The translations under genes were made by a program, and so were the position numbers. The notes under the pieces were generated by a model that did no database searches, was not told where the DNA came from, and saw nothing but the letters and a program-made list of their open reading frames with translations. A stretch of DNA of 7,647 nucleotides from an uncultured bacterium. Its GTDB lineage: Bacteria; Hydrothermota; Tepidihabitantia; Tepidihabitantales; Tepidihabitantaceae. The number at the start of each line of letters is the position of its first letter. Positions within the stretch are counted from its first letter, which is position 1. The stretch lies in the NCBI GenBank assembly GCA_937139435.1, contig CAKZPX010000291.1, positions 1 through 7,647 of the forward strand, in the 5' to 3' direction. Below, in pieces: positions 1 through 6,061 of the stretch.

Positions 1-165
1 ATAACGGGTCAGTTCTGCGCGCGAGGAAAACAGGTAGCCAGTAAGACACAATTCCGGAAGCACAACAATATCCGCCTTAACATCGTTCAATTTCGTGATA
101 ATCCTTTTCAGGTTGGTCGCGATGTCCCTGTGCCCGGGAGCAAATTGATAGATACCAGCGCGCAT
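1..165 (-). CDS. Nitrilase-superfamily (carbon-nitrogen hydrolase) protein, N-terminal fragment
   Basis: Reading the minus strand leftward from position 165 gives 55 residues beginning MRAGIYQFAPGH, open to the window edge, so the gene is truncated by the window and not broken. The pattern of an N-terminal beta strand (AGIYQF), a helix with DIATNLKRI, then DIVVLPELCLTGY is that of the nitrilase/amidohydrolase superfamily. Glu38 in LPELCLTGY (bases 52-54) matches the first member of the Glu-Lys-Cys triad; the Lys and Cys would lie outside the window. Such enzymes hydrolyse amides, nitriles or carbamoyl groups in the cytoplasm; the substrate cannot be told from this piece. An in-frame ATG at 189 exists, but family members start right before the first strand, and 189 falls inside a candidate -10 element, so 165 is preferred (GGA lies 7 bases upstream). 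The gene is divergent from the kinase-regulator gene. Confidence 0.85.
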   Translation of the reverse strand, partial: MRAGIYQFAPGHRDIATNLKRIITKLNDVKADIVVLPELCLTGYLFSSRAELTRY

Positions 166-184
166 AATAATTCCGGATTGGATA

Positions 185-213
185 AGCATACCTCTCAGTG
201 GTTGATCGGTCAA
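185..213 (-). promoter_or_regulatory. Candidate sigma70-type promoter for the nitrilase gene
   Basis: On the minus strand TTGACC (213-208) is followed after 17 bases by TATGCT (190-185), matching the -35 consensus at 5 of 6 and the -10 at 4 of 6. Transcription would begin near 178, leaving a short leader before the ATG at 165. The -35 sits in an imperfect palindrome, TTGACCGATCAA. The same nine bases TTGACCGAT recur in the opposite orientation as the -35 of the divergent promoter at 338. No experiment supports it; the call rests on match and position. Confidence 0.45.
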
Positions 214-299
214 GAGTAAGCTTATTAATCTCGTCTGTTTTCTCAAAACGCCATATCGGATCTTATGATTAACTTTAATTTTTACAATGAGATAAAAAA

Positions 300-328
300 A
301 TGTCGCAATAAATAGTTGTGATGTCGCA
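300..328 (+). repeat. Two ATGTCGCA direct repeats upstream of the regulator promoter
   Basis: ATGTCGCA occurs at 300-307 and exactly again at 321-328, a start-to-start spacing of 21 bases, or two helical turns. The second copy ends 9 bases before the -35 of the regulator gene's promoter. Same-face spacing just upstream of a promoter is typical of operator or activator half-sites. The reverse complement TGCGACA is also the right arm of the palindrome at 5703-5722, so the same protein, possibly the Fis-type HTH of the neighbouring regulator, may bind both places (inference). The rest of 214-299 is AT-rich, with nothing else I can name. Confidence 0.5.
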
Positions 329-337
329 CTGTTTTAA

Positions 338-365
338 TTGACCGATAGAATTTTGTTGCTATAAT
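338..365 (+). promoter_or_regulatory. Sigma70-type promoter of the kinase/sigma54-activator gene
   Basis: TTGACC (338-343), a 16-base spacer and a perfect TATAAT (360-365) form a near-consensus housekeeping promoter. The expected start of transcription is near 372. A purine-rich ribosome-binding region, AGGGGAAGAAAGG, follows at 388-400. The location fits the regulator gene and argues that its translation begins close to 400-417, far upstream of the first standard in-frame start codon at 615. Confidence 0.75.
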
Positions 366-387
366 ATAAATTATATAATTGCGCAGC

Positions 388-441
388 AGGGGAAGAAAGG
401 CTTTGAACGCGAACAGCTGGTTGGTGAGCGGTATCAAATAG
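388..441 (+). promoter_or_regulatory. Ribosome-binding region with an out-of-frame TTG start and 12-codon mini-ORF
   Basis: AGGGGAAGAAAGG (388-400) is a good Shine-Dalgarno region. The best-placed start codon after it is TTG at 403, 10 bases beyond AGGGG. That frame encodes only MNANSWLVSGIK and stops at TAG 439-441. The kinase frame runs through the same bases as FEREQLVGERYQIEDLIG and has no ATG, GTG or TTG between its upstream stop (TGA 339-341) and GTG 615. So there is either a tiny leader ORF overlapping the gene start, or a single missing base around 409-416 that hides the true TTG start, or a rare start codon such as CTG 417. Confidence 0.4.
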
Positions 442-3400
442 AAGATCTTATCGGGGGTGGATGGGAGACTGAGGTTTACAAGGTTCGTGATATCGTCTCC
501 GGAAGAATTTTAGCCTTTAAAACCGTTAAAGATGGTGCAGATGGTGATGCGTTACTGCGTCTGAGTCAGGAGTTTTTCTATCTTTCCCAGGTTAATCATC
601 CTGGCGTAGTTACGGTGCATGACTACGGGCGGATTGAGGATGGTCGTCCTTACTTCACAATGGAATATGTTCCCGGGGTTCCGATTAATAAATACTTTGC
701 CGGTGGTTATTCGCAAGAATTACTTGATGTTATTTTGCAGGCGCTCCTGGCGCTTGATGCGATTCATGCCCGAGGTTTGATTCATTGTGACCTGAAGCCA
801 GCCCATCTCCTGGTTTGTGATGATGAGCGGAGAGTTAAAGTAAAGTTGCTGGATTTTGGCTTTGCCGAGGAGCTGTCTCTTGCTAACGTCCGGGAAGGCA
901 GGGGCACACCAGGGTACGTCGCTCCTGAGGTCTGGCAGGGTGTTGGTGTTGATGCACGGTCAGACCTTTATTCTCTGGGTATGGTTATTTATGAAACCGT
1001 TACCGGAACAACACCGGGAAAAGGGATAGACATTCTGGAATGGCTAAGGCGCCAGCAGGAGGGGAGTTTTCAACCACCGCGCTTCTTTGACCCTGAAATC
1101 CCGGAGACATTTGACCGGCTGGTGATGCAACTCCTTAACCCGGACCGGGTGCGGCGACCTCATTCGGCCCGGGCAGTGCTTGAGGCGCTTGCTGGTGAGG
1201 ATGTTGCTTCAGGTGATTTTCCTGCTTTGCGAAGAGACCTTCTGGCACCCGGTTTTGTTGGGCGGGCTGAGATACTGGCAAGGTTGAAGGGGTTAGTTCC
1301 TAAGGTTGCTGCCGGACAGGCAAGGGTGGTGTGTATAGCAGGTGACCGGGGTGTGGGCAAAAGTCGGTTGCTGGCGGAGTTCAAATTTTATGCCGAGATA
1401 GAAGGGGCTACCGTCTTTTCTTTTGAACCCGGGGCGCTGAGCGCCCGTTCTCAGTCACTTCTGGAAGTACTGGTTAATTTACTCAAGGGTTATGGATATG
1501 AGATAGAACTGGAGTTGCCCGAGGAGGTGGGAAGCGAAGTTAAGTTTCAGCTTTTTGAGGCGATTACCCAGCGGCTTAAGGCGCTGGTTCAATCCCACCG
1601 CATTCGGCACAGTCTGGTTTTGATTGTTGACGATTTTGAACTTTTTGACCCAACCAGCATTGAGTTCCTGCGCTATCTTACCCTTAGTGTCAGTGAAGAA
1701 CGGTTGCTATTGATGATTGCCGGATTGAAGGAAAGGCGTTTTCTGGAGATAATTGAAGAGTTAGGACGAAAACCACATTTTCACCATTTCGCTATTCCAC
1801 CACTGAACACCGAAGAGTTAAAGGAGCTGGTAATTTCCCTTTTGGGCAGGGTGCGGGAAGTAGACCAGCTGGTAATGTGGCTAAATGAGTTTGCCGGCGG
1901 TAACCCTTTGTGGGCGATAGAGACCATTTACGCCTTGATCGAGACGAAGGTAATCCAGCGCCAGGTTGCGGGCTGGCAGGTGGACAATGAGCGGCTGAAG
2001 GCGTTCCGACCACCCGCATCAATCACCGATACGATTAAACAGCGACTTGAGTTGTTGACCGCAGAGGAACTAAAGGTTCTGGAGATGGGGGCGGCAGCAG
2101 GTGGAACGTTTACCCTGGAGTTTCTGCGTGCCGGGTTGAATCTTGAGGAGAGGGTTCTGTTTAATGCGGTTCAGCGGCTTAAAACACTTGGTTTTTTGCG
2201 TCCTTCCCGGGTATTGCCATTACCCGGGAAAGAGTGCTCATCGGTAGGTTGGATCGTTTCCAGTAAGATGCTGGAGGTAGAGGTAACTGAGCGTTTGAGT
2301 CTGGAACAGCGTCGGGAGTTTCACCGCAAGGTGGCGCTGACCTTAGAGTTGCTTTACCCGGAGCATATTGATGAGTTGATATTTGACCTTGCCCACCACT
2401 GGACACAGGCAGGGGTGAAAGACCGGGCTTATGAGTATTCCCTGCGTGCCGGAAAAAAGGCAAGGGCGTGGTTGCTTTTTGAACAGGCGCTGGCGTTTTA
2501 TGAGAATGCGCTGGCGTTGTCCGCGGGACTGGTTTCACTGCGCGAGCGGATTGAACTTATGGAGCAGACCGGGGAGTTGCTGGAGTTAACCGGCAGGTTT
2601 AACGAGGCGATTGATATCTATCGCCAGGGTATGGGGATGGTGGTTGCTGATACCCTGCCCCGGACCCCGGAATCAGAACTTCTTTCTCAGGACAAGAAAC
2701 TTCTTGCCCGTTTTCTGCGTCGGCTGGGGCTTATTTACCAGAAACAGGGGATGGCGGGCGAGGCAAGTAGCCTTTTAAATCAGGCGTTACGACTGCAACC
2801 GGATGCGATTACTCCAGACCGGGTGCGCCTGCTGGTGGACCTGGGCTGGACCTATTGTGCGCTCGGTGATTTCGTTAAAGCAGAGGAGGTGTTAACCAGT
2901 GCCCTGCAGATGGCGGAGAAGTTAAGGAACTCCGATATTGTCGGTGCCAACCAGCTGGTGGGCTTGATTCTTTATTATTTCGCTGTGCTGGCGTGGTCAA
3001 GATATGATTTTGTCCTTGCCCTGCAACTTGCAGAAAGAAGTCTGGAGGTTTATGAGCGGACAAATGAGAATATTATGGGAGCGACGGTCAGTCAATTCAT
3101 CGCCACCCTTTATCTGCGTCGTTCCGAGAAACAGAAGGCAAAGGATTTTTATCACCGTGCCTTTAACCGGCAACGGCGTTCTGGAAGCGTATATTACTTG
3201 TTATTTTCCCTGCACGGGTTGGGGATAATAAGTTTTGATGAGGGCGAGTGGGACCGGGCGCAGGAGTTGTTCTCAGAAGGGTTGACGGTTGCGGAGCGCA
3301 TTGGCAATCTTAACCATCAGTTAGACTTGTCTGTCTGGCTGGGTATGGTTGCGGAGAACAAGGGAAACTGGCATGAGGCGCAGAGTTTTTATGAACGGGC

Positions 3401-5648
3401 ACTGACAATAGAAAAACAGGCAGGGGATAACATCCCGGTCTCTACCCGTAGTTCCCTTTTTGTCAATCTCGCTTTGTTAAAGGCAAATCAGGGCGACCTG
3501 AGCAGCGCAGAGTATTATATAAATCAGGTTCAGGAACTCGCCCGGGAGAGTAAAGACCCGGATGTTCTCTATAATTTGGTTACCAACCAGGCAATGATCG
3601 CTATTAAAGGAGAACGGTTTCAGCGGGCGCTGGAGTTTCTGGTTAGCGGATTTCAGACGGTGCACAGGGATAAAGACTGGCGGAAACTGACCAAACTTTA
3701 CACCCTTGCCGGTGAGTTGCGTCTATTGACCGGTGATTACTTTCGGGCAGAGTATGACGCAAACCGGGCATTAACCCTGCTTAAAGATTATCCGTCTTCC
3801 CTTGAGTATGCGGTTGCGCTCCGGCTTGCCGGCAGGGCGAAGTGTGGGCTTAACCGTGTTGAAAAGGGGATGGCTGATATAAGACGAAGTATTGATTTGC
3901 TCAGAGGGTTGGGGGTGAAGTATGAACTGGCGCTCTCACTTCTTGCTTCAGGTATGGCTGTTTTCTCTGAGGCTGGTCCCTCAGGTTTGCGGATTCCAGC
4001 TCCAGGGAGGCAGATAACGCGTGAGGAGTTTAATGAGATAAAGAAGAACCTGAAAGAGGCAAATGATATCTTTGATGGTCTGGGGGCAAAGATTGAACAG
4101 CACAAAACAGATGAGCTCCTGAACGGTGTGGAACAGATATTCGGTATGATGGAACTTAAAGGACAGGAGCGGAGTGAATACCTGCGGGTGTTTTACCAGT
4201 TGAGCGAGTTGATTAATCTGGGATTGGACCGGGATGACTTTCTGGAGCGGGTTCTGGACCTGGTGCTCACCGTTACCCGGGCAGAGCGGGGGGTGATATT
4301 CCTGTGGCAGAGAAATCGTCTGGTACCGGTGGCAGCCCGAGATATTGACCACCGCACCCTGACTGATGCCGAAACTGTTTCCCATTCAGTGTTACGCAAG
4401 GTCAAACGTCGGGGTGAGCCGTTCATCAGCGCCGACGCTATCGTTGACCCCCGGTTGAACAGTTTTGACAGCGTGATATTGAATAAAATCCGTTCGTTAC
4501 TTTGTGTGCCCTTGATTGTTGACAAACGGGTGATCGGGACTATTTACCTTGATTCGCGCATCACCTCTCATCTTTTTGTGGAGGAAGATAGAAATCTGCT
4601 CATTGCGGTCGCCAATCTTTTAGCCGCCACGATTGACCGTTCTACAGCATTCCTTCAGTTTCAAGAGGAACTCGCCGGATTGCGGGAGGATATCATGGTT
4701 GATGCGGCAACCGGTTTGTTTCTGGGCAGATCAAAGCGGATGCGGACGGTTTATGATGTTATTGACCGAATCGCACCGACCGATTGCACCGTGCTTTTAA
4801 CCGGTGAGACCGGTACCGGCAAGGGTGTTATCGCCCGGCTCATCCACCAGCGCAGCGGGCGCAAGGACAATAAATTTGTTGCGGTTAACTGCGGGACCCT
4901 GCCCGAGACATTGTTTGAATCCGAACTTTTCGGTCATGTAAAAGGAAGTTTCACCGGTGCGATTAAAGATAAGATGGGGATTTTTGAAACCGCCCACGGT
5001 GGTACAATTTTCCTGGATGAAATCACCAATACCACTTTAACCATCCAGGCGAAATTACTACAGGTCCTGGAAGAGAAGGTTATCCGCCGGGTGGGTGATA
5101 CCGAACCCAGGATGGTTGATGTCCGGCTGATCTGTGCTACCAACAGAAACCTTGCTGATGAGGTTAAAACAGGCAGATTTAGAGAAGACCTCTATTACCG
5201 AATGAATGTTGTTACAATAGAAGTGCCACCGTTGCGGGAGCGGGCAAGTGACATACCCAATTTGAGTAACTATTTTCTCCAGAGTTACTGTGCCCAGTTG
5301 AATAAACCGATACTCGGTTTTGAGGATGAAGTCCTCCGTGCTTTTACCCAGTACCACTGGCCAGGGAATGTGCGGGAATTACAGAATACCATTGAGCGGG
5401 CGGTAATTATGACCCAGAACAGGAGGATAACCCTGCAGGATGTAGGGTCACCATTTACCGAGATTTTAACCCAGACGTCTGATGCATCTGGTGCCAGGAA
5501 GCGGGTGATAGATAAAAACGAGGTGGTTAACGCGCTTAAGGAGTCTGGTGGTAATATAACCAGGGCAGCGGAAATACTTGCCACCCACCGGCGCCAGCTA
5601 CAACGGTTAATCAAACGTTACCATATAGACCGCAACAACCCCTCTTAA
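417..5648 (+). CDS. Giant Ser/Thr kinase - ATPase - TPR - GAF - sigma54 activator (AAA+/Fis) fusion regulator
   Basis: Residue numbers assume a CTG start at 417 (1743 aa); the true start is uncertain. Residues 3-260 form a Hanks-type kinase: Lys35 in LAFKTVK, Glu52 of helix C, HCDLKP with catalytic Asp125, DFG at 146-148, APE at 169-171. Residues ~279-500 resemble an AAA/NACHT-like ATPase (FVGR, P-loop GDRGVGKS 309-316, LIVDD to 406). About 670-1165 is a long TPR array. About 1264-1408 is a GAF domain. About 1430-1660 is a sigma54-activation AAA+ domain: GETGTGKG 1463-1470, GSFTGA 1510-1515 (variant of GAFTGA keeping the key Phe and Thr), LDE at 1533-1535, FREDLYYR, PPLRER. About 1701-1743 is a Fis-type HTH (GGNITRAAEILATHRRQLQRL). 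This should be a cytoplasmic one-protein signalling chain that activates sigma54 promoters. Oddities: the glycine loop reads GGGWETEVY (third Gly replaced by Thr), and the catalytic-loop Asn is His130 (DLKPAH). Starting at GTG 615 would delete the ATP-binding lobe, so that start is rejected. The likely target promoter lies 160 bases downstream. Confidence 0.9.
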   Translation: MVGERYQIEDLIGGGWETEVYKVRDIVSGRILAFKTVKDGADGDALLRLSQEFFYLSQVNHPGVVTVHDYGRIEDGRPYFTMEYVPGVPINKYFAGGYSQELLDVILQALLALDAIHARGLIHCDLKPAHLLVCDDERRVKVKLLDFGFAEELSLANVREGRGTPGYVAPEVWQGVGVDARSDLYSLGMVIYETVTGTTPGKGIDILEWLRRQQEGSFQPPRFFDPEIPETFDRLVMQLLNPDRVRRPHSARAVLEALAGEDVASGDFPALRRDLLAPGFVGRAEILARLKGLVPKVAAGQARVVCIAGDRGVGKSRLLAEFKFYAEIEGATVFSFEPGALSARSQSLLEVLVNLLKGYGYEIELELPEEVGSEVKFQLFEAITQRLKALVQSHRIRHSLVLIVDDFELFDPTSIEFLRYLTLSVSEERLLLMIAGLKERRFLEIIEELGRKPHFHHFAIPPLNTEELKELVISLLGRVREVDQLVMWLNEFAGGNPLWAIETIYALIETKVIQRQVAGWQVDNERLKAFRPPASITDTIKQRLELLTAEELKVLEMGAAAGGTFTLEFLRAGLNLEERVLFNAVQRLKTLGFLRPSRVLPLPGKECSSVGWIVSSKMLEVEVTERLSLEQRREFHRKVALTLELLYPEHIDELIFDLAHHWTQAGVKDRAYEYSLRAGKKARAWLLFEQALAFYENALALSAGLVSLRERIELMEQTGELLELTGRFNEAIDIYRQGMGMVVADTLPRTPESELLSQDKKLLARFLRRLGLIYQKQGMAGEASSLLNQALRLQPDAITPDRVRLLVDLGWTYCALGDFVKAEEVLTSALQMAEKLRNSDIVGANQLVGLILYYFAVLAWSRYDFVLALQLAERSLEVYERTNENIMGATVSQFIATLYLRRSEKQKAKDFYHRAFNRQRRSGSVYYLLFSLHGLGIISFDEGEWDRAQELFSEGLTVAERIGNLNHQLDLSVWLGMVAENKGNWHEAQSFYERALTIEKQAGDNIPVSTRSSLFVNLALLKANQGDLSSAEYYINQVQELARESKDPDVLYNLVTNQAMIAIKGERFQRALEFLVSGFQTVHRDKDWRKLTKLYTLAGELRLLTGDYFRAEYDANRALTLLKDYPSSLEYAVALRLAGRAKCGLNRVEKGMADIRRSIDLLRGLGVKYELALSLLASGMAVFSEAGPSGLRIPAPGRQITREEFNEIKKNLKEANDIFDGLGAKIEQHKTDELLNGVEQIFGMMELKGQERSEYLRVFYQLSELINLGLDRDDFLERVLDLVLTVTRAERGVIFLWQRNRLVPVAARDIDHRTLTDAETVSHSVLRKVKRRGEPFISADAIVDPRLNSFDSVILNKIRSLLCVPLIVDKRVIGTIYLDSRITSHLFVEEDRNLLIAVANLLAATIDRSTAFLQFQEELAGLREDIMVDAATGLFLGRSKRMRTVYDVIDRIAPTDCTVLLTGETGTGKGVIARLIHQRSGRKDNKFVAVNCGTLPETLFESELFGHVKGSFTGAIKDKMGIFETAHGGTIFLDEITNTTLTIQAKLLQVLEEKVIRRVGDTEPRMVDVRLICATNRNLADEVKTGRFREDLYYRMNVVTIEVPPLRERASDIPNLSNYFLQSYCAQLNKPILGFEDEVLRAFTQYHWPGNVRELQNTIERAVIMTQNRRITLQDVGSPFTEILTQTSDASGARKRVIDKNEVVNALKESGGNITRAAEILATHRRQLQRLIKRYHIDRNNPS

Positions 5649-5702
5649 AATCAGCCTTACGGCAAATTTATAAGTGTCAATTTGTCAGGTAGTTAAAAAA
5701 AA

Positions 5703-5722
5703 TGTCACCACCCGGTGCGACA
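5703..5722 (+). promoter_or_regulatory. Palindrome resembling an upstream activator (enhancer) site
   Basis: TGTCACCACCCGGTGCGACA is an imperfect inverted repeat with outer arms TGTC/GACA and an inner CACC-C-GGTG. Its right arm read on the minus strand is TGTCGCA, the core of the direct repeats at 300-328. Its centre is about 120 bases upstream of the predicted sigma54 start, a usual distance for a sigma54 enhancer. It is preceded by a run of A, as is the repeat at 300. Further TGTC cores lie at 5675 and 5683. Binding by the adjacent Fis-HTH regulator is inference. The stretch 5649-5702 after the regulator stop holds no convincing terminator. Confidence 0.5.
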
Positions 5723-5805
5723 AACACATTTATTTAATTGCTTTTTATTGTAATGATGATGTATTTAACTGTTTCATTTTTCGTTACTTATCCATTTGGT
5801 TAATT

Positions 5806-5822
5806 CTGGCATTTTTATTGCA
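5806..5822 (+). promoter_or_regulatory. Sigma54 (-24/-12) promoter for the small proline-rich ORF
   Basis: CTGGCATTTTTATTGCA matches the sigma54 consensus YTGGCACGNNNNTTGCW at every fixed position except the CG after TGGCA. The invariant GG (5808-5809) and GC (5820-5821) are separated by exactly 10 bases. Transcription would begin near 5833, about 32 bases before the ATG at 5865. A TATAAT at 5824-5829 overlaps this region and could be a sigma70 -10, but no -35 sits at a proper distance from it (TTGGTT at 5796 is 22 bases away). A sigma54-activator gene directly upstream makes the sigma54 reading the stronger one. Confidence 0.75.
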
Positions 5823-5864
5823 ATATAATGAAGTGTCTGTAAGCAAACAATAAGGAGGAAGCAA

Positions 5865-5921
5865 ATGGATGGCTGGGCTCGACCACTGCCGCCCCCTGCG
5901 CCTGCACCACCGCAGGTGTAG
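5865..5921 (+). CDS. 18-residue proline-rich peptide, MDGWARPLPPPAPAPPQV
   Basis: The ORF starts with ATG, ends with TAG and is preceded by AAGGAGG (5852-5858) at 6 bases, an essentially ideal ribosome-binding site. It lies between a sigma54 promoter and a strong terminator, so the whole transcript, about 150 bases, carries nothing else. The peptide has Trp4 and Arg6, then a tail of 8 Pro in 12 residues (LPPPAPAPPQV), which should adopt an extended polyproline-II form. The PPP run would be expected to need EF-P for translation. There is no signal peptide or membrane segment, and I recognise no family. It could be a signalling peptide, a ligand for a protein partner, a RiPP-like precursor, or merely a translated part of a small RNA. 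The end of the ORF can form a hairpin (5899-5905 with 5912-5918). Confidence 0.6.
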   Translation: MDGWARPLPPPAPAPPQV

Positions 5922-5945
5922 TTAAAAAGTAGGGGAGGTTATATT

Positions 5946-5985
5946 ATAAATCAGCCCGGGTTCTTGCGGGCTGATTTATTTTCTT
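5946..5985 (+). terminator. Intrinsic terminator after the small ORF
   Basis: ATAAATCAGCCCG (5946-5958) pairs perfectly with CGGGCTGATTTAT (5967-5979) around an 8-base loop, and TTTTCTTC follows, giving a strong rho-independent terminator on the plus strand. It closes the short sigma54 transcript. On the minus strand the same stem is followed by TAATATAA, a poor U-tract, but it may also help end transcription from the radical SAM operon. Positions 5986-6061, between it and the radical SAM stop codon, hold nothing I can identify. Confidence 0.9.
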
Positions 5986-6061
5986 CGTGGGATTAGAACA
6001 GCGGGAAGAAGGAAGGTCGCCGGCTTTAATAACTGAAATTAATGTGGACTTTTAATTCCCT

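Noticed and set aside
187..189. ATG 189 as the nitrilase start
   Set aside because: It adds 8 residues before the usual family N-terminus, has a Shine-Dalgarno-like GAGAGG only one base away, and falls within the candidate -10.
615..617. GTG 615 as the start of the regulator
   Set aside because: It would remove the glycine loop, the ATP-binding lysine and helix C, all clearly coded in the same open frame from 417 onward, and it lies about 240 bases from the promoter.
1160..5614. Many minus-strand ORFs of 60-134 codons and a 74-codon plus ORF at 3004-3228 inside the regulator gene
   Set aside because: They lie opposite or out of frame within a continuous coding region with recognisable domains, show no family motifs, and are expected shadows.
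5649..5672. GCC-TTAC-GGC as a terminator for the regulator gene
   Set aside because: The stem is only 3-4 bp and is followed by mixed A/T (AAATTTAT), too weak to call.
5824..5829. TATAAT as a sigma70 -10 for the small ORF
   Set aside because: No -35 at 16-18 bases; the overlapping -24/-12 match is much better. Kept only as an alternative.
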